From Mycobacterium colombiense (GTDB lineage Bacteria > Actinomycetota > Actinomycetes > Mycobacteriales > Mycobacteriaceae), in assembly GCF_001665835.1 (NCBI RefSeq), contig NZ_LZSX01000073.1, positions 186,001 through 250,000 on the forward strand: DNA of 64,000 nucleotides, given 5' to 3'. The first letter of the stretch is position 1. Each line of letters starts with the position of its first letter. The notes below the pieces were generated by a model that was not told the DNA's origin, did no database searches, and saw nothing but the letters and a program-made list of their open reading frames with translations. Made by a program: the position numbers and the translations under genes. Positions 57,582-64,000 of this stretch are shown piece after piece.

Positions 57582-58522
57582 TGATCGGCGCCGAGCGTGG
57601 CGACATGGCCCGCAAGGTCGACAGACTGACCTCCGATATCGAATGGGCCGAATCCGCGGGCCTGGACACGGCGTGGATGCCACAGGTGCCCAACGACTTC
57701 GACTGCCTGACCATGGTGTCGCTGATGGCCGCCCACAGCTCGCGCATCGAGTTGGGTACCGCCGTGGTGCCGCTGCAGGCCCAGCACCCGATCGCCCTTG
57801 CCCGCCAGGCGCTCTCGACGCATGCGGTGGCCGGTGGGCGGCTGGCGCTTGGCGTCGGGCCGTCGCACCATTGGATCATCCGGGACATGCTCGGCCTGCC
57901 GTACGAGAAGCCGGCCGCCTACACCCGCGATTACCTGCAGGTGCTCAGCGCCGCCGTCGCTGGGCCGGGATCGGTTGACGTCGAGAACGATTCGTTCAAG
58001 GTGCACAATCCGTTGGCGATCGGGGCCGACACCCCGATGCCGGTGCTGGTCGCCGCGCTGGGACCGGTGATGCTGCAGATCGCCGGTGAACTCGCCGACG
58101 GCACCGTTTTGTGGATGGCCGACGAGCGCGCGATCGGCGATCACATCGCGCCGAAGATCACCAAGGCCGCCGCCGACGCCGGGCGGCCCGCACCGCGGAT
58201 CGTCGCGGGAATCCCGGTATGCCTATGTGCCCCTGGGCAAGTCGATGAGGCCAAGGAGCGGGCCAACCGCATCCTGGGCGAGGCCGAGGTGTCGCCCAAC
58301 TACCAGCGCCTGCTCGACCGCGGCGACGCCCGCGATGTCGGTGATCTGTGCGCCGCCGGCGACGAGGAGGCGATCCTGGCCCGGATGCGCCGATTCGCCG
58401 ACGCCGGCGTGACGGATTTGTCGGTGCGGCTGCTGCCGATTGGCGACAACCGCGACGAGCTGGTCGCATCCAAGCGCCGCACCCGCGAAATGATCGCCTC
58501 ACTGGCCGCGGAATTGCGTTGA
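57566..58522 (+). CDS. LLM-class F420-dependent oxidoreductase
   Basis: 318 residues. TIM-barrel luciferase-like fold: WAESAGLDTAWMPQVPNDFD, GTAVVPLQAQHPIALARQAL, GRLALGVGPSHHWI and ALGPVMLQIAGELADGTVLW. Mycobacterial versions use F420. It overlaps the B12 subunit and is followed by the CoA-transferase as TTGA overlap, so it acts on the same acyl-CoA pathway. Confidence 0.9.
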   Translation: MRVGVMIGAERGDMARKVDRLTSDIEWAESAGLDTAWMPQVPNDFDCLTMVSLMAAHSSRIELGTAVVPLQAQHPIALARQALSTHAVAGGRLALGVGPSHHWIIRDMLGLPYEKPAAYTRDYLQVLSAAVAGPGSVDVENDSFKVHNPLAIGADTPMPVLVAALGPVMLQIAGELADGTVLWMADERAIGDHIAPKITKAAADAGRPAPRIVAGIPVCLCAPGQVDEAKERANRILGEAEVSPNYQRLLDRGDARDVGDLCAAGDEEAILARMRRFADAGVTDLSVRLLPIGDNRDELVASKRRTREMIASLAAELR

Positions 58523-59556
58523 CCGCGGACAACACCGGGCCGCTGGCCGGGGTACGCATCCTCGAGGTCGGCACCATGCTGGCCGGTCCGTATGCGACCA
58601 TGCTGCTCGCCGATCTCGGTGCCGAGGTCACCAAGATCGAACCCGCCGGCGGCGAGATCTCCCGCAGCGTCGGCGCCACCTACTTCGCCAGCCTCAACCG
58701 CAACAAGTCCAGCATCACACTGGACCTGAATTCCGATGCGGGACAGCAGCGATTGGGCGAACTGGTCGCCGAATCGCACGCGCTGCTGGTGAACCTGAAG
58801 CCGTCCGCCATCCGCCGGCTGGGCCTGACCTACGACGAGTTACGCCGGCACAACGAGAAGATCGTCTGCGTGGCGATCACCGGCTTCGGCCTCTACGGCG
58901 GCGACGATCCGGCCTTCGACTACGTGGTGCAGGCGGGCGTCGGCACCGCCGCCCTGACCGGTGACCCGGACGGACCACCGACGCTGCCCGGCTACTCCTC
59001 GGCGGACAACTCCACCGGAATGACCGCGGCGCTGGGGTTGTTGGCCAAGATCATCTCCGGAACCGGCGGCCAGGTGGATGTGTCGCTGCGCGACGTCATG
59101 CTGTCCCAGCTGAACTACCACGCGTCCGCCTACCTCAACAGCGGGGTAGAACCGCAGCGCCGCCCCTACGGCGCCCACTCCTATTACGTTCCGGCGCAGC
59201 TCTTTCCGACGGCCGACGGATATCTGGCGCTGTTCATCACGCACGACGGATTCTGGAAGTCGTTTGCCGCTGAAGCGGGGATCGGGGGCTTCGAGACGAT
59301 GGCCGAGCGAGTCGCCCGCCGCGACGAGGTGCTGACCATCGTCACCGCGATGCTGGCCACCGACAGCGCCGTCGGCTGGGAACGACGACTGCGCCCGCTT
59401 GGCGTTCCGGCGGCGGCCGTCCGAACCATGCCCGAGGCGCTCGAGGCGACCCCGGAGGTGATCGTCACAGCGGGCGAATTCCGGTTGGTCGGGAGCCCGA
59501 TCCACGTCTCCGGATATGAGCCCGAGTACCGGCCCCCGCCGGAGCTTCCCCAGTAG
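58519..59556 (+). CDS. CoA-transferase family III (CaiB/BaiF)
   Basis: 345 residues from TTG 58519, overlapping the LLM stop (TTGA). Motifs: GVRILEVGTMLAGPYATMLLADLGAEVTKIEP (split across the first 40 residues), the catalytic Asp in PAFDYVVQA and GLLAKIISGTGGQVDVSL. It moves CoA between acyl acids and may activate the mutase substrate. It ends 8 bp before the convergent LysR. Confidence 0.9.
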   Translation: MTADNTGPLAGVRILEVGTMLAGPYATMLLADLGAEVTKIEPAGGEISRSVGATYFASLNRNKSSITLDLNSDAGQQRLGELVAESHALLVNLKPSAIRRLGLTYDELRRHNEKIVCVAITGFGLYGGDDPAFDYVVQAGVGTAALTGDPDGPPTLPGYSSADNSTGMTAALGLLAKIISGTGGQVDVSLRDVMLSQLNYHASAYLNSGVEPQRRPYGAHSYYVPAQLFPTADGYLALFITHDGFWKSFAAEAGIGGFETMAERVARRDEVLTIVTAMLATDSAVGWERRLRPLGVPAAAVRTMPEALEATPEVIVTAGEFRLVGSPIHVSGYEPEYRPPPELPQ

Positions 59557-59564
59557 CGCGTTGC

Positions 59565-60470
59565 TCAGGCCGGCGCAGGCCCGGTGAGGACAGCCTCCGC
59601 GATCTTGCGGAAGGCCGCCAGCAGGCGGCTGCGATCCCCAGCGCGACAAGCCAATACGACATGGCTGGGTTCGACACCTTCCAACGGCACCGTGGTGATA
59701 TCCGGCCGCACACCGTTGCCGTGAACGCCCGCCGTGATCGCCACGGCTTGCCCCGAGGCGATGAGTTCGAACTTGTCCTCCAGCGCATCGATGAACGGGC
59801 CATCGGGTGCCCGGCGACCATCGGGTCGCGGATCGATGCGCCAGAAGGCGCTCCAGGCCGGATCCGAATGCCGCACCCGCGGCATGGGTTCGTCGGCGAT
59901 GTCGTCGAGGGTGACCGATTCCCTGCCGGCCAGGCGATGGTCGACGGGTATCGCCAGCACCCGCGGCTCGTCGTACAGGATCGTCACGTGCAGCCCTTCG
60001 GTCGGAAACGGCAGCCGGGTCACCACCGCGTCCACCCGATGGCCGAGCAACGCATCGAGCGCCTGGTCCCAATCCAAATGCGTGACTTGGACATCGGCTT
60101 CGGGATGCGCGCGGCGCATCTCGCGCACCGCGGGCGTGACGATCATGCCCATCGTGTACCCGATGGTGATCCGGCTGGGCTGCGCGGCCGCTCGCGCCTG
60201 CGCGGTGGCTTGGGCGGCCGAACGCAGCAGCGCATTGGCCCGGGGCAGAAACACCTCGCCCGCCTCCGTGAGCCGGGTGCCCTGCGGGGTGCGGTCCAAC
60301 AGGCGGACGCCGAGTTGCTGCTCGAGCCGGCGGATCTGGCGGCTCAACGACGGCTGCGCGACGCGCAGTGCTGAGGCGGCCCGGCCGAAGTGCCGGTGCT
60401 CGGCGACGACGACGAAGTAACCCACCAGCCGCAGGTCAAGGTCCACCACCGGCGATGCCGAGTCCGTCAT
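59565..60470 (-). CDS. LysR family transcriptional regulator
   Basis: 301 residues. N-terminal HTH HFGRAASALRVAQPSLSRQI is typical; the effector domain carries ITIGYTMGMIVTP. Divergent from the epimerase-like gene, with a T-N11-A box in the gap. Inducer unknown. Confidence 0.92.
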   Translation of the reverse strand: MTDSASPVVDLDLRLVGYFVVVAEHRHFGRAASALRVAQPSLSRQIRRLEQQLGVRLLDRTPQGTRLTEAGEVFLPRANALLRSAAQATAQARAAAQPSRITIGYTMGMIVTPAVREMRRAHPEADVQVTHLDWDQALDALLGHRVDAVVTRLPFPTEGLHVTILYDEPRVLAIPVDHRLAGRESVTLDDIADEPMPRVRHSDPAWSAFWRIDPRPDGRRAPDGPFIDALEDKFELIASGQAVAITAGVHGNGVRPDITTVPLEGVEPSHVVLACRAGDRSRLLAAFRKIAEAVLTGPAPA

Positions 60471-60530
60471 GCGCTCAGTGTAATCAGAGCCCGGTCGCTT
60501 TATGCCTCAGAACCCGGTGTGAACTGCCGT

Positions 60531-60547
60531 GATGCCTGAATTGCATC
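60531..60547. promoter_or_regulatory. LysR box
   Basis: GATGC-N7-GCATC with the T-N11-A layout, between the LysR start (60470) and the epimerase-like start (60635). Confidence 0.55.
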
Positions 60548-60634
60548 GCGTCATATGAAACAGGGCTTGGACAAGGCTTTCACCCCGCCATTGACTTATG
60601 GCATACATCCCACGGGACCCAGAAGGGAACTTTC

Positions 60635-61528
60635 ATGCACGTCTTTGTCACTGGCGCGACCGGTCACATCGGCTCCGCCGTTGTCACCGAACTCCTCGAC
60701 GCCGGGCACCAGGTCACCGGTTTGGCGCGGTCGGACGTGGGCGCCGCCGCCCTGCAAGCCGCGGGAGCAACAGCGCGCCGGGGAGATCTCGACGACCTCG
60801 ACGGCCTGCGCGACGCGGCGGCGGCGTCCGACGGCGTCATCCACCTCGCGTTCAAGCATGACTTCGACGACTTCGCGGGAGCTGCCGAGACGGACCTGCG
60901 CGCTGTCCGCGCCATCGGGGAAGCACTCGTCGGTTCCGATCGGCCATTCGTCAGCACGTCGGGAACGCTGCTGCTCTCGCTCCTGGGTCAGGGCGGTGTC
61001 GCCACCGAACAGGACACGGCGCCCGGCGGCCCACGGGTTGACTCCGAAAACGCGGTGATCGCGCTCGGCGAGCGCGGGGTTCGGTCGTCGGTGATCCGCC
61101 TTGCGCCGCTGGTGCACAGCGATTTCGATCACCATGGCTTCGCCCACCACCTGATCAACGTCGCCCGCGATACCGGCGTATCCGGCTACATCGGCGATGG
61201 CGCCAACCGCTGGCCCGGTGTGCACACGCTCGACGCCGCGCGCCTGTACCGGCTGGCCCTCGAAAAATCGCCTGCTGGAACGCGTCTGCACGGCGTCGCC
61301 GATGAGGGAGTGCCGTTCCGGGACATCGCCGCCGTCATCGGTCGCCACCTGAACGTGCCGACGTCGAGCATCGCCGCCGAAAACGCCGGCCACTTCGGCT
61401 TTCTCGCGCTCTTCGCGTCGCTGGACAATCCGACGTCAAATGCCTTGACGCAGAAAGTCCTCGACTGGCACCCGGAACGCCCCGGGCTGCTCGAGGACCT
61501 CGATGCCGGCCACTACTTCGGCGAGTGA
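60635..61528 (+). CDS. NAD-dependent epimerase/SDR (extended type)
   Basis: 297 residues. N-terminal FVTGATGHIGSAVVTELLDAG Rossmann motif; VIHLAFKHDFDDFAGAAE, VRSSVIRLAPLVHS. Atypical, with no clear YxxxK. Likely under LysR control. Overlaps the next LLM gene by 4 bp (GTGA). Possibly a quinone- or flavone-type reductase. Confidence 0.85.
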   Translation: MHVFVTGATGHIGSAVVTELLDAGHQVTGLARSDVGAAALQAAGATARRGDLDDLDGLRDAAAASDGVIHLAFKHDFDDFAGAAETDLRAVRAIGEALVGSDRPFVSTSGTLLLSLLGQGGVATEQDTAPGGPRVDSENAVIALGERGVRSSVIRLAPLVHSDFDHHGFAHHLINVARDTGVSGYIGDGANRWPGVHTLDAARLYRLALEKSPAGTRLHGVADEGVPFRDIAAVIGRHLNVPTSSIAAENAGHFGFLALFASLDNPTSNALTQKVLDWHPERPGLLEDLDAGHYFGE

Positions 61529-62442
61529 GCGACGCCATGGCTGACACAGTGGTCACTACGGTCCGAAAGACGCTGGGGCCGGTGGGCGTATGCCTGCCGG
61601 TCTCGTTCACCGGCACACCACCGGCCGACCTGTTGCGCGAGGCCGCGTGCCGCCTGGAAGACGCCGGGTACGGCGCGGTCTGGACCAACGAGGTCATCGG
61701 CAAGGACGCCTTGGTGCAGCTCGCCGTTTTGTTGGCCGCGACCAAACGATTGGCTCTTGGCACCTGCGTCGCCAACATCTGGGCCCGGCCGGCCCAGACG
61801 ATGCACGCCGCGGCCGCCCAACTGGCCCAGGCGTATCCGGGCAGGCTTGCGCTCGGCATCGGGGTCGGCTATCCGGAGCAGGCGGCCAGCGTCGGGCGCG
61901 AATTCGGCAGCCCGCTGACGACGATGCGCGACTATCTGGAAGCGATGGACGGCCCGACGTGGCCGCCGGCACCGGATGCGCCGTATCCGCGGATCGTCGC
62001 CGCCAACGGGCCGAGAATGCTTGCGCTGGCCGGTGAAAAAGCCGACGGGGCGTTTCCCGCCGGGCTGCCGCCGGAGTTCACCGCCGAGGCCCGCGCGGCG
62101 TTGGGGCCGGACAAGGTCGTGGTCGTTGGCCTGTCCATGGCGAGCGACATCCAGGCCGCGCGCGAGGCGGTGTCGGCCAGACTCGGCGTGCCGTCTTATG
62201 CGTCGAGGCTGGTGGAGCTGGGCTACTCGGCGAGTGACATCGACGAGGTGAGCGATCGGTTGGTCAATGCGCTTGTCGCGCATGGCGATCCGGCGGATGT
62301 CGCGGCCAAGCTGGGCGAGCACCTGGCGGCGGGCGCGGATCACGTCGTGCTGCTTCCGTCTATCGGCGGTGAATTTGACGCCGCCATCGACCAATTCCAC
62401 CAACTTGGGCGGGCGGTAGCCGAACTCAAAGACGTTGCCTGA
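61525..62442 (+). CDS. LLM-class F420-dependent oxidoreductase
   Basis: 305 residues from GTG overlapping the epimerase stop; ATG 61537 is an alternative. LLM fold features: GVCLPVSFTGTPPADLLREA, ALGTCVANIWARPAQTMHAA, GIGVGYPEQAASVGREFGSP. Likely a reductase in the same pathway as the epimerase-like partner. Substrate unknown. Confidence 0.87.
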   Translation: MSDAMADTVVTTVRKTLGPVGVCLPVSFTGTPPADLLREAACRLEDAGYGAVWTNEVIGKDALVQLAVLLAATKRLALGTCVANIWARPAQTMHAAAAQLAQAYPGRLALGIGVGYPEQAASVGREFGSPLTTMRDYLEAMDGPTWPPAPDAPYPRIVAANGPRMLALAGEKADGAFPAGLPPEFTAEARAALGPDKVVVVGLSMASDIQAAREAVSARLGVPSYASRLVELGYSASDIDEVSDRLVNALVAHGDPADVAAKLGEHLAAGADHVVLLPSIGGEFDAAIDQFHQLGRAVAELKDVA

Positions 62443-62483
62443 TGCGTGCTCCAAGTCCTTGTACCTGAGATAGCTGCCTGTTA

Positions 62484-62489
62484 TAGGGT
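62484..62489 (+). promoter_or_regulatory. -10 element of a leaderless SnoaL transcript
   Basis: TAGGGT, then 6 bp to ATG 62496; no ribosome site. Confidence 0.5.
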
Positions 62490-62495
62490 GCAACG

Positions 62496-62921
62496 ATGGA
62501 TCAGCAGCGGGTCGCCGATGAACTCGAAATCGCCGCGCTACTCAACAAATACGCCCGCGCCGTCGACGCCAAGGACTGGGACCTGTACCGGTCGGTCTTC
62601 ACCGACGATGCGCATATCGACTATTCATCGGCGGGTGCCGCGGCGGGCCCGCGCGACGAGGTGGCCACGTGGTTGGAACAAGGCTTCGGCGCCATCCCGA
62701 TGTCGATGCACTACATCACCAACGTGGAGATCCTGGATCTCGACGGAGATGTCGCGACGGTGCGCGCCATGTTCTACAACCCGATGCAGTTGCCGGGCAT
62801 GGCGGAGCTGAGTTACTGCGGGGGCTACTACCACCACGAGCTGACCCGCACGGCCGACGGCTGGCGCAGCCGTAGCCTGCGCGAGGAGAACGTCTGGTTC
62901 GTCAACCCGCCAGCGGGCTGA
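62496..62921 (+). CDS. SnoaL-like NTF2-fold protein
   Basis: 141 residues. NTF2-like: IAALLNKYARAVDAKDWDLY, SVFTDDAHIDYSSAG, YHHELTRTADGWRSRSL. Asp residues near 24 and 39 could be catalytic, as in scytalone-dehydratase/ketosteroid-isomerase relatives. It lies convergent with the amidohydrolase (10-bp gap). Confidence 0.87.
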   Translation: MDQQRVADELEIAALLNKYARAVDAKDWDLYRSVFTDDAHIDYSSAGAAAGPRDEVATWLEQGFGAIPMSMHYITNVEILDLDGDVATVRAMFYNPMQLPGMAELSYCGGYYHHELTRTADGWRSRSLREENVWFVNPPAG

Positions 62922-62931
62922 CCCGGCCGGG

Positions 62932-64000
62932 CTACGTCAGCTGCTTTTCCTGGTAGCGACGCGCCCATTCGGCACGCGATCGGATCGACACGTCCACGTC
63001 AATTCCCTTGGCGCGCAAGGCCTTGACATTCGCCTGCTCGCGTGGGGTCCGGGCGAACGGGTCCCAGCCGAAGAACCGGCAGGCGTTGCCCCAGGTGATT
63101 TTGTTGATGTCGGAATCGTCGGCGCCGGCGGCGTTCAGCTCGGCGAGCACCTGCTCGGGCGCGTCCGGCCAGAAGCAGTCCGAATGCGGGTAGTCGCACT
63201 CCCAGGCGATGATGTCGATGCCGATCTCGTGGCGCAGCTTCAGCGACGTCTTGTCGGTGACGTAGCAGGCCAGCGAGTGCTCACGAAAGACATCACTGGG
63301 CAGCTTGTGGCCGAAGTCGCGACGCAGCCATTTCTGGTTGGTGTAGTGCCGGTCGCTGCGGTCCAGGTAGAACGGAATCCAACCGATACCGCCTTCGGAG
63401 AAGGCGAATTTCAGGTCGGGATAGTTGCGCATCGCGGGGCCCCACAGCAGATCCTGGGCGCACATCGCCGACACCTGGGTGGCCAGAATGATCAGGTTGT
63501 CGATCGGCGCGTTGGGCGCCATGCTGATCGCCCCGAAGCCGGTGCCGATGTGCAGGCACATCACCACGTTCTCCTCGGACAGCGTGCGGAACACCGGCCC
63601 CCAGTAGTCCTCGTCGTGGTAGCTCGGAAGTCCTTCCAGGTGCGGCAATTCCGGCATTGTGACCGCCCGGCAGCCCTTCGCGGCGACGCGGCGGATCTCG
63701 GCGCACATGCCCTCGGGGGTCCAGGTCGGCAGGATCGCGATCGGGATGAAGCGGTCCGGGTAGGACCCGGCCCAATCGTCGATGTGCCAGTCGTTGTAGG
63801 CCGACACCATCACCAGGGTGACGTCCTCGCGCGTCATGTTGAGGTGCCGGGCCGAAAACCCGGTGAAGGTCGGGAAGCACATCGAGGCGAGGATGCCGTT
63901 GCGGTTCATGTCGCGGACACGTTCGTGGACGTCGTAGACGCCGGGGCGCATCTCCGCGAAGCCGGCGGGATCGCGGCCCCACTCCTCGGCCGGCCACGAC
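62932..64000 (-). CDS. Amidohydrolase family protein, 5' end beyond window
   Basis: Open from 64000 to 62932 on the minus strand; an internal ATG at 63951 is not the true start because coding (SWPAEEWGRDPAGFAE) continues to the edge. TIM-barrel amidohydrolase-2: ILASMCFPTFTGFSARHLN, MPELPHLEGLPSYHD, HIGTGFGAISM, and IIAWECDYPHSDCFWPDAPEQ with the metal-binding Asp near the end. Relatives act on aromatic or steroid-derived acids by decarboxylation or hydrolysis. Confidence 0.88.
   Translation of the reverse strand, partial: SWPAEEWGRDPAGFAEMRPGVYDVHERVRDMNRNGILASMCFPTFTGFSARHLNMTREDVTLVMVSAYNDWHIDDWAGSYPDRFIPIAILPTWTPEGMCAEIRRVAAKGCRAVTMPELPHLEGLPSYHDEDYWGPVFRTLSEENVVMCLHIGTGFGAISMAPNAPIDNLIILATQVSAMCAQDLLWGPAMRNYPDLKFAFSEGGIGWIPFYLDRSDRHYTNQKWLRRDFGHKLPSDVFREHSLACYVTDKTSLKLRHEIGIDIIAWECDYPHSDCFWPDAPEQVLAELNAAGADDSDINKITWGNACRFFGWDPFARTPREQANVKALRAKGIDVDVSIRSRAEWARRYQEKQLT

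Overview
The window is a GC-rich chromosomal segment of a mycobacterium, most likely a slow-growing nontuberculous species. Taxon evidence: a PPE-SVP protein, a PPE-independent Mce protein, desA1, mshD (mycothiol), lmeA (lipomannan), KmtR, encapsulin/DyP, many GTG/TTG starts, and many candidate leaderless starts (TANNNT about 6-8 nt before the start codon). From about 5.7 to 41.7 kb the gene order follows the M. tuberculosis Rv0798c-Rv0830 segment as I remember it, but with a full pstSCAB locus rather than phoT alone. Gene names and Rv numbers come from recall of family sequences and order, not from a database search.

Layout. 1-3.1 kb: leftward quinone oxidoreductase (cut by the window edge), two paralogous TetR regulators and an alpha/beta hydrolase, linked by a recurring operator-like motif. 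3.2-5.7 kb: MOSC/ferredoxin-reductase fusion and an SDR. 5.7-7.6 kb: encapsulin plus its DyP peroxidase cargo. 7.6-12.3 kb: pepC, VOC protein, TetR with a clear palindrome, aminoglycoside-phosphotransferase-fold kinase, SnoaL, XRE regulator. 12.3-19.8 kb: purL, purF, purM with interspersed CPBP protease, orphan Mce protein and sterol-carrier-like protein. 19.8-23.2 kb: DUF3073, YgfZ, PabC, a strongly structured candidate small RNA, nitrobindin-like protein and a 32-residue membrane peptide. 23.2-26.5 kb: sulfur/thiol cluster (DUF1416, cysA2, DUF4395, poly-Cys leader peptide, thiX) and lmeA. 26.5-33 kb: glnR-like regulator, mshD, pstSCAB, phoY2. 33-41.7 kb: LCP protein, dus, desA1, TetR/DUF2236 pair, His-rich peptide with kmtR, deaminase, methyltransferase. 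41.7-42.2 kb: tRNA-Lys, -Glu, -Asp, -Phe. 42.2-54.7 kb: a less syntenic block (AtoE-type transporter, MFS, PPE, LpqS-like protein, SDR/TetR/P450 set, DUF5994, small ORFs, cold-shock gene, VanX-like peptidase, methyltransferase). 54.7-64 kb: acyl-CoA metabolism, with a B12-dependent acyl-CoA mutase (two subunits), F420-type LLM enzymes, a CoA-transferase, SDRs, a LysR regulator and an amidohydrolase cut by the right edge.

How it works together: the purine genes and PabC/YgfZ are nucleotide/folate housekeeping. cysA2-DUF1416 sits behind a seven-cysteine leader peptide that should make expression respond to Cys-tRNA supply. PstSCAB with PhoY2 handles phosphate uptake and sensing. Encapsulin with DyP forms a peroxidase nanocompartment. 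The right end resembles catabolism of a branched or steroid/terpenoid-derived acyl-CoA by carbon-skeleton rearrangement.

The items I would look at first are the roughly 180-nt structured RNA candidate after pabC (promoter, near-perfect anti-SD complement, 12-codon ORF, three hairpins), the poly-Cys leaderless uORF, the atypical B12 mutase, and several operator families (0.6-3.1 kb, 48.6-49.5 kb).
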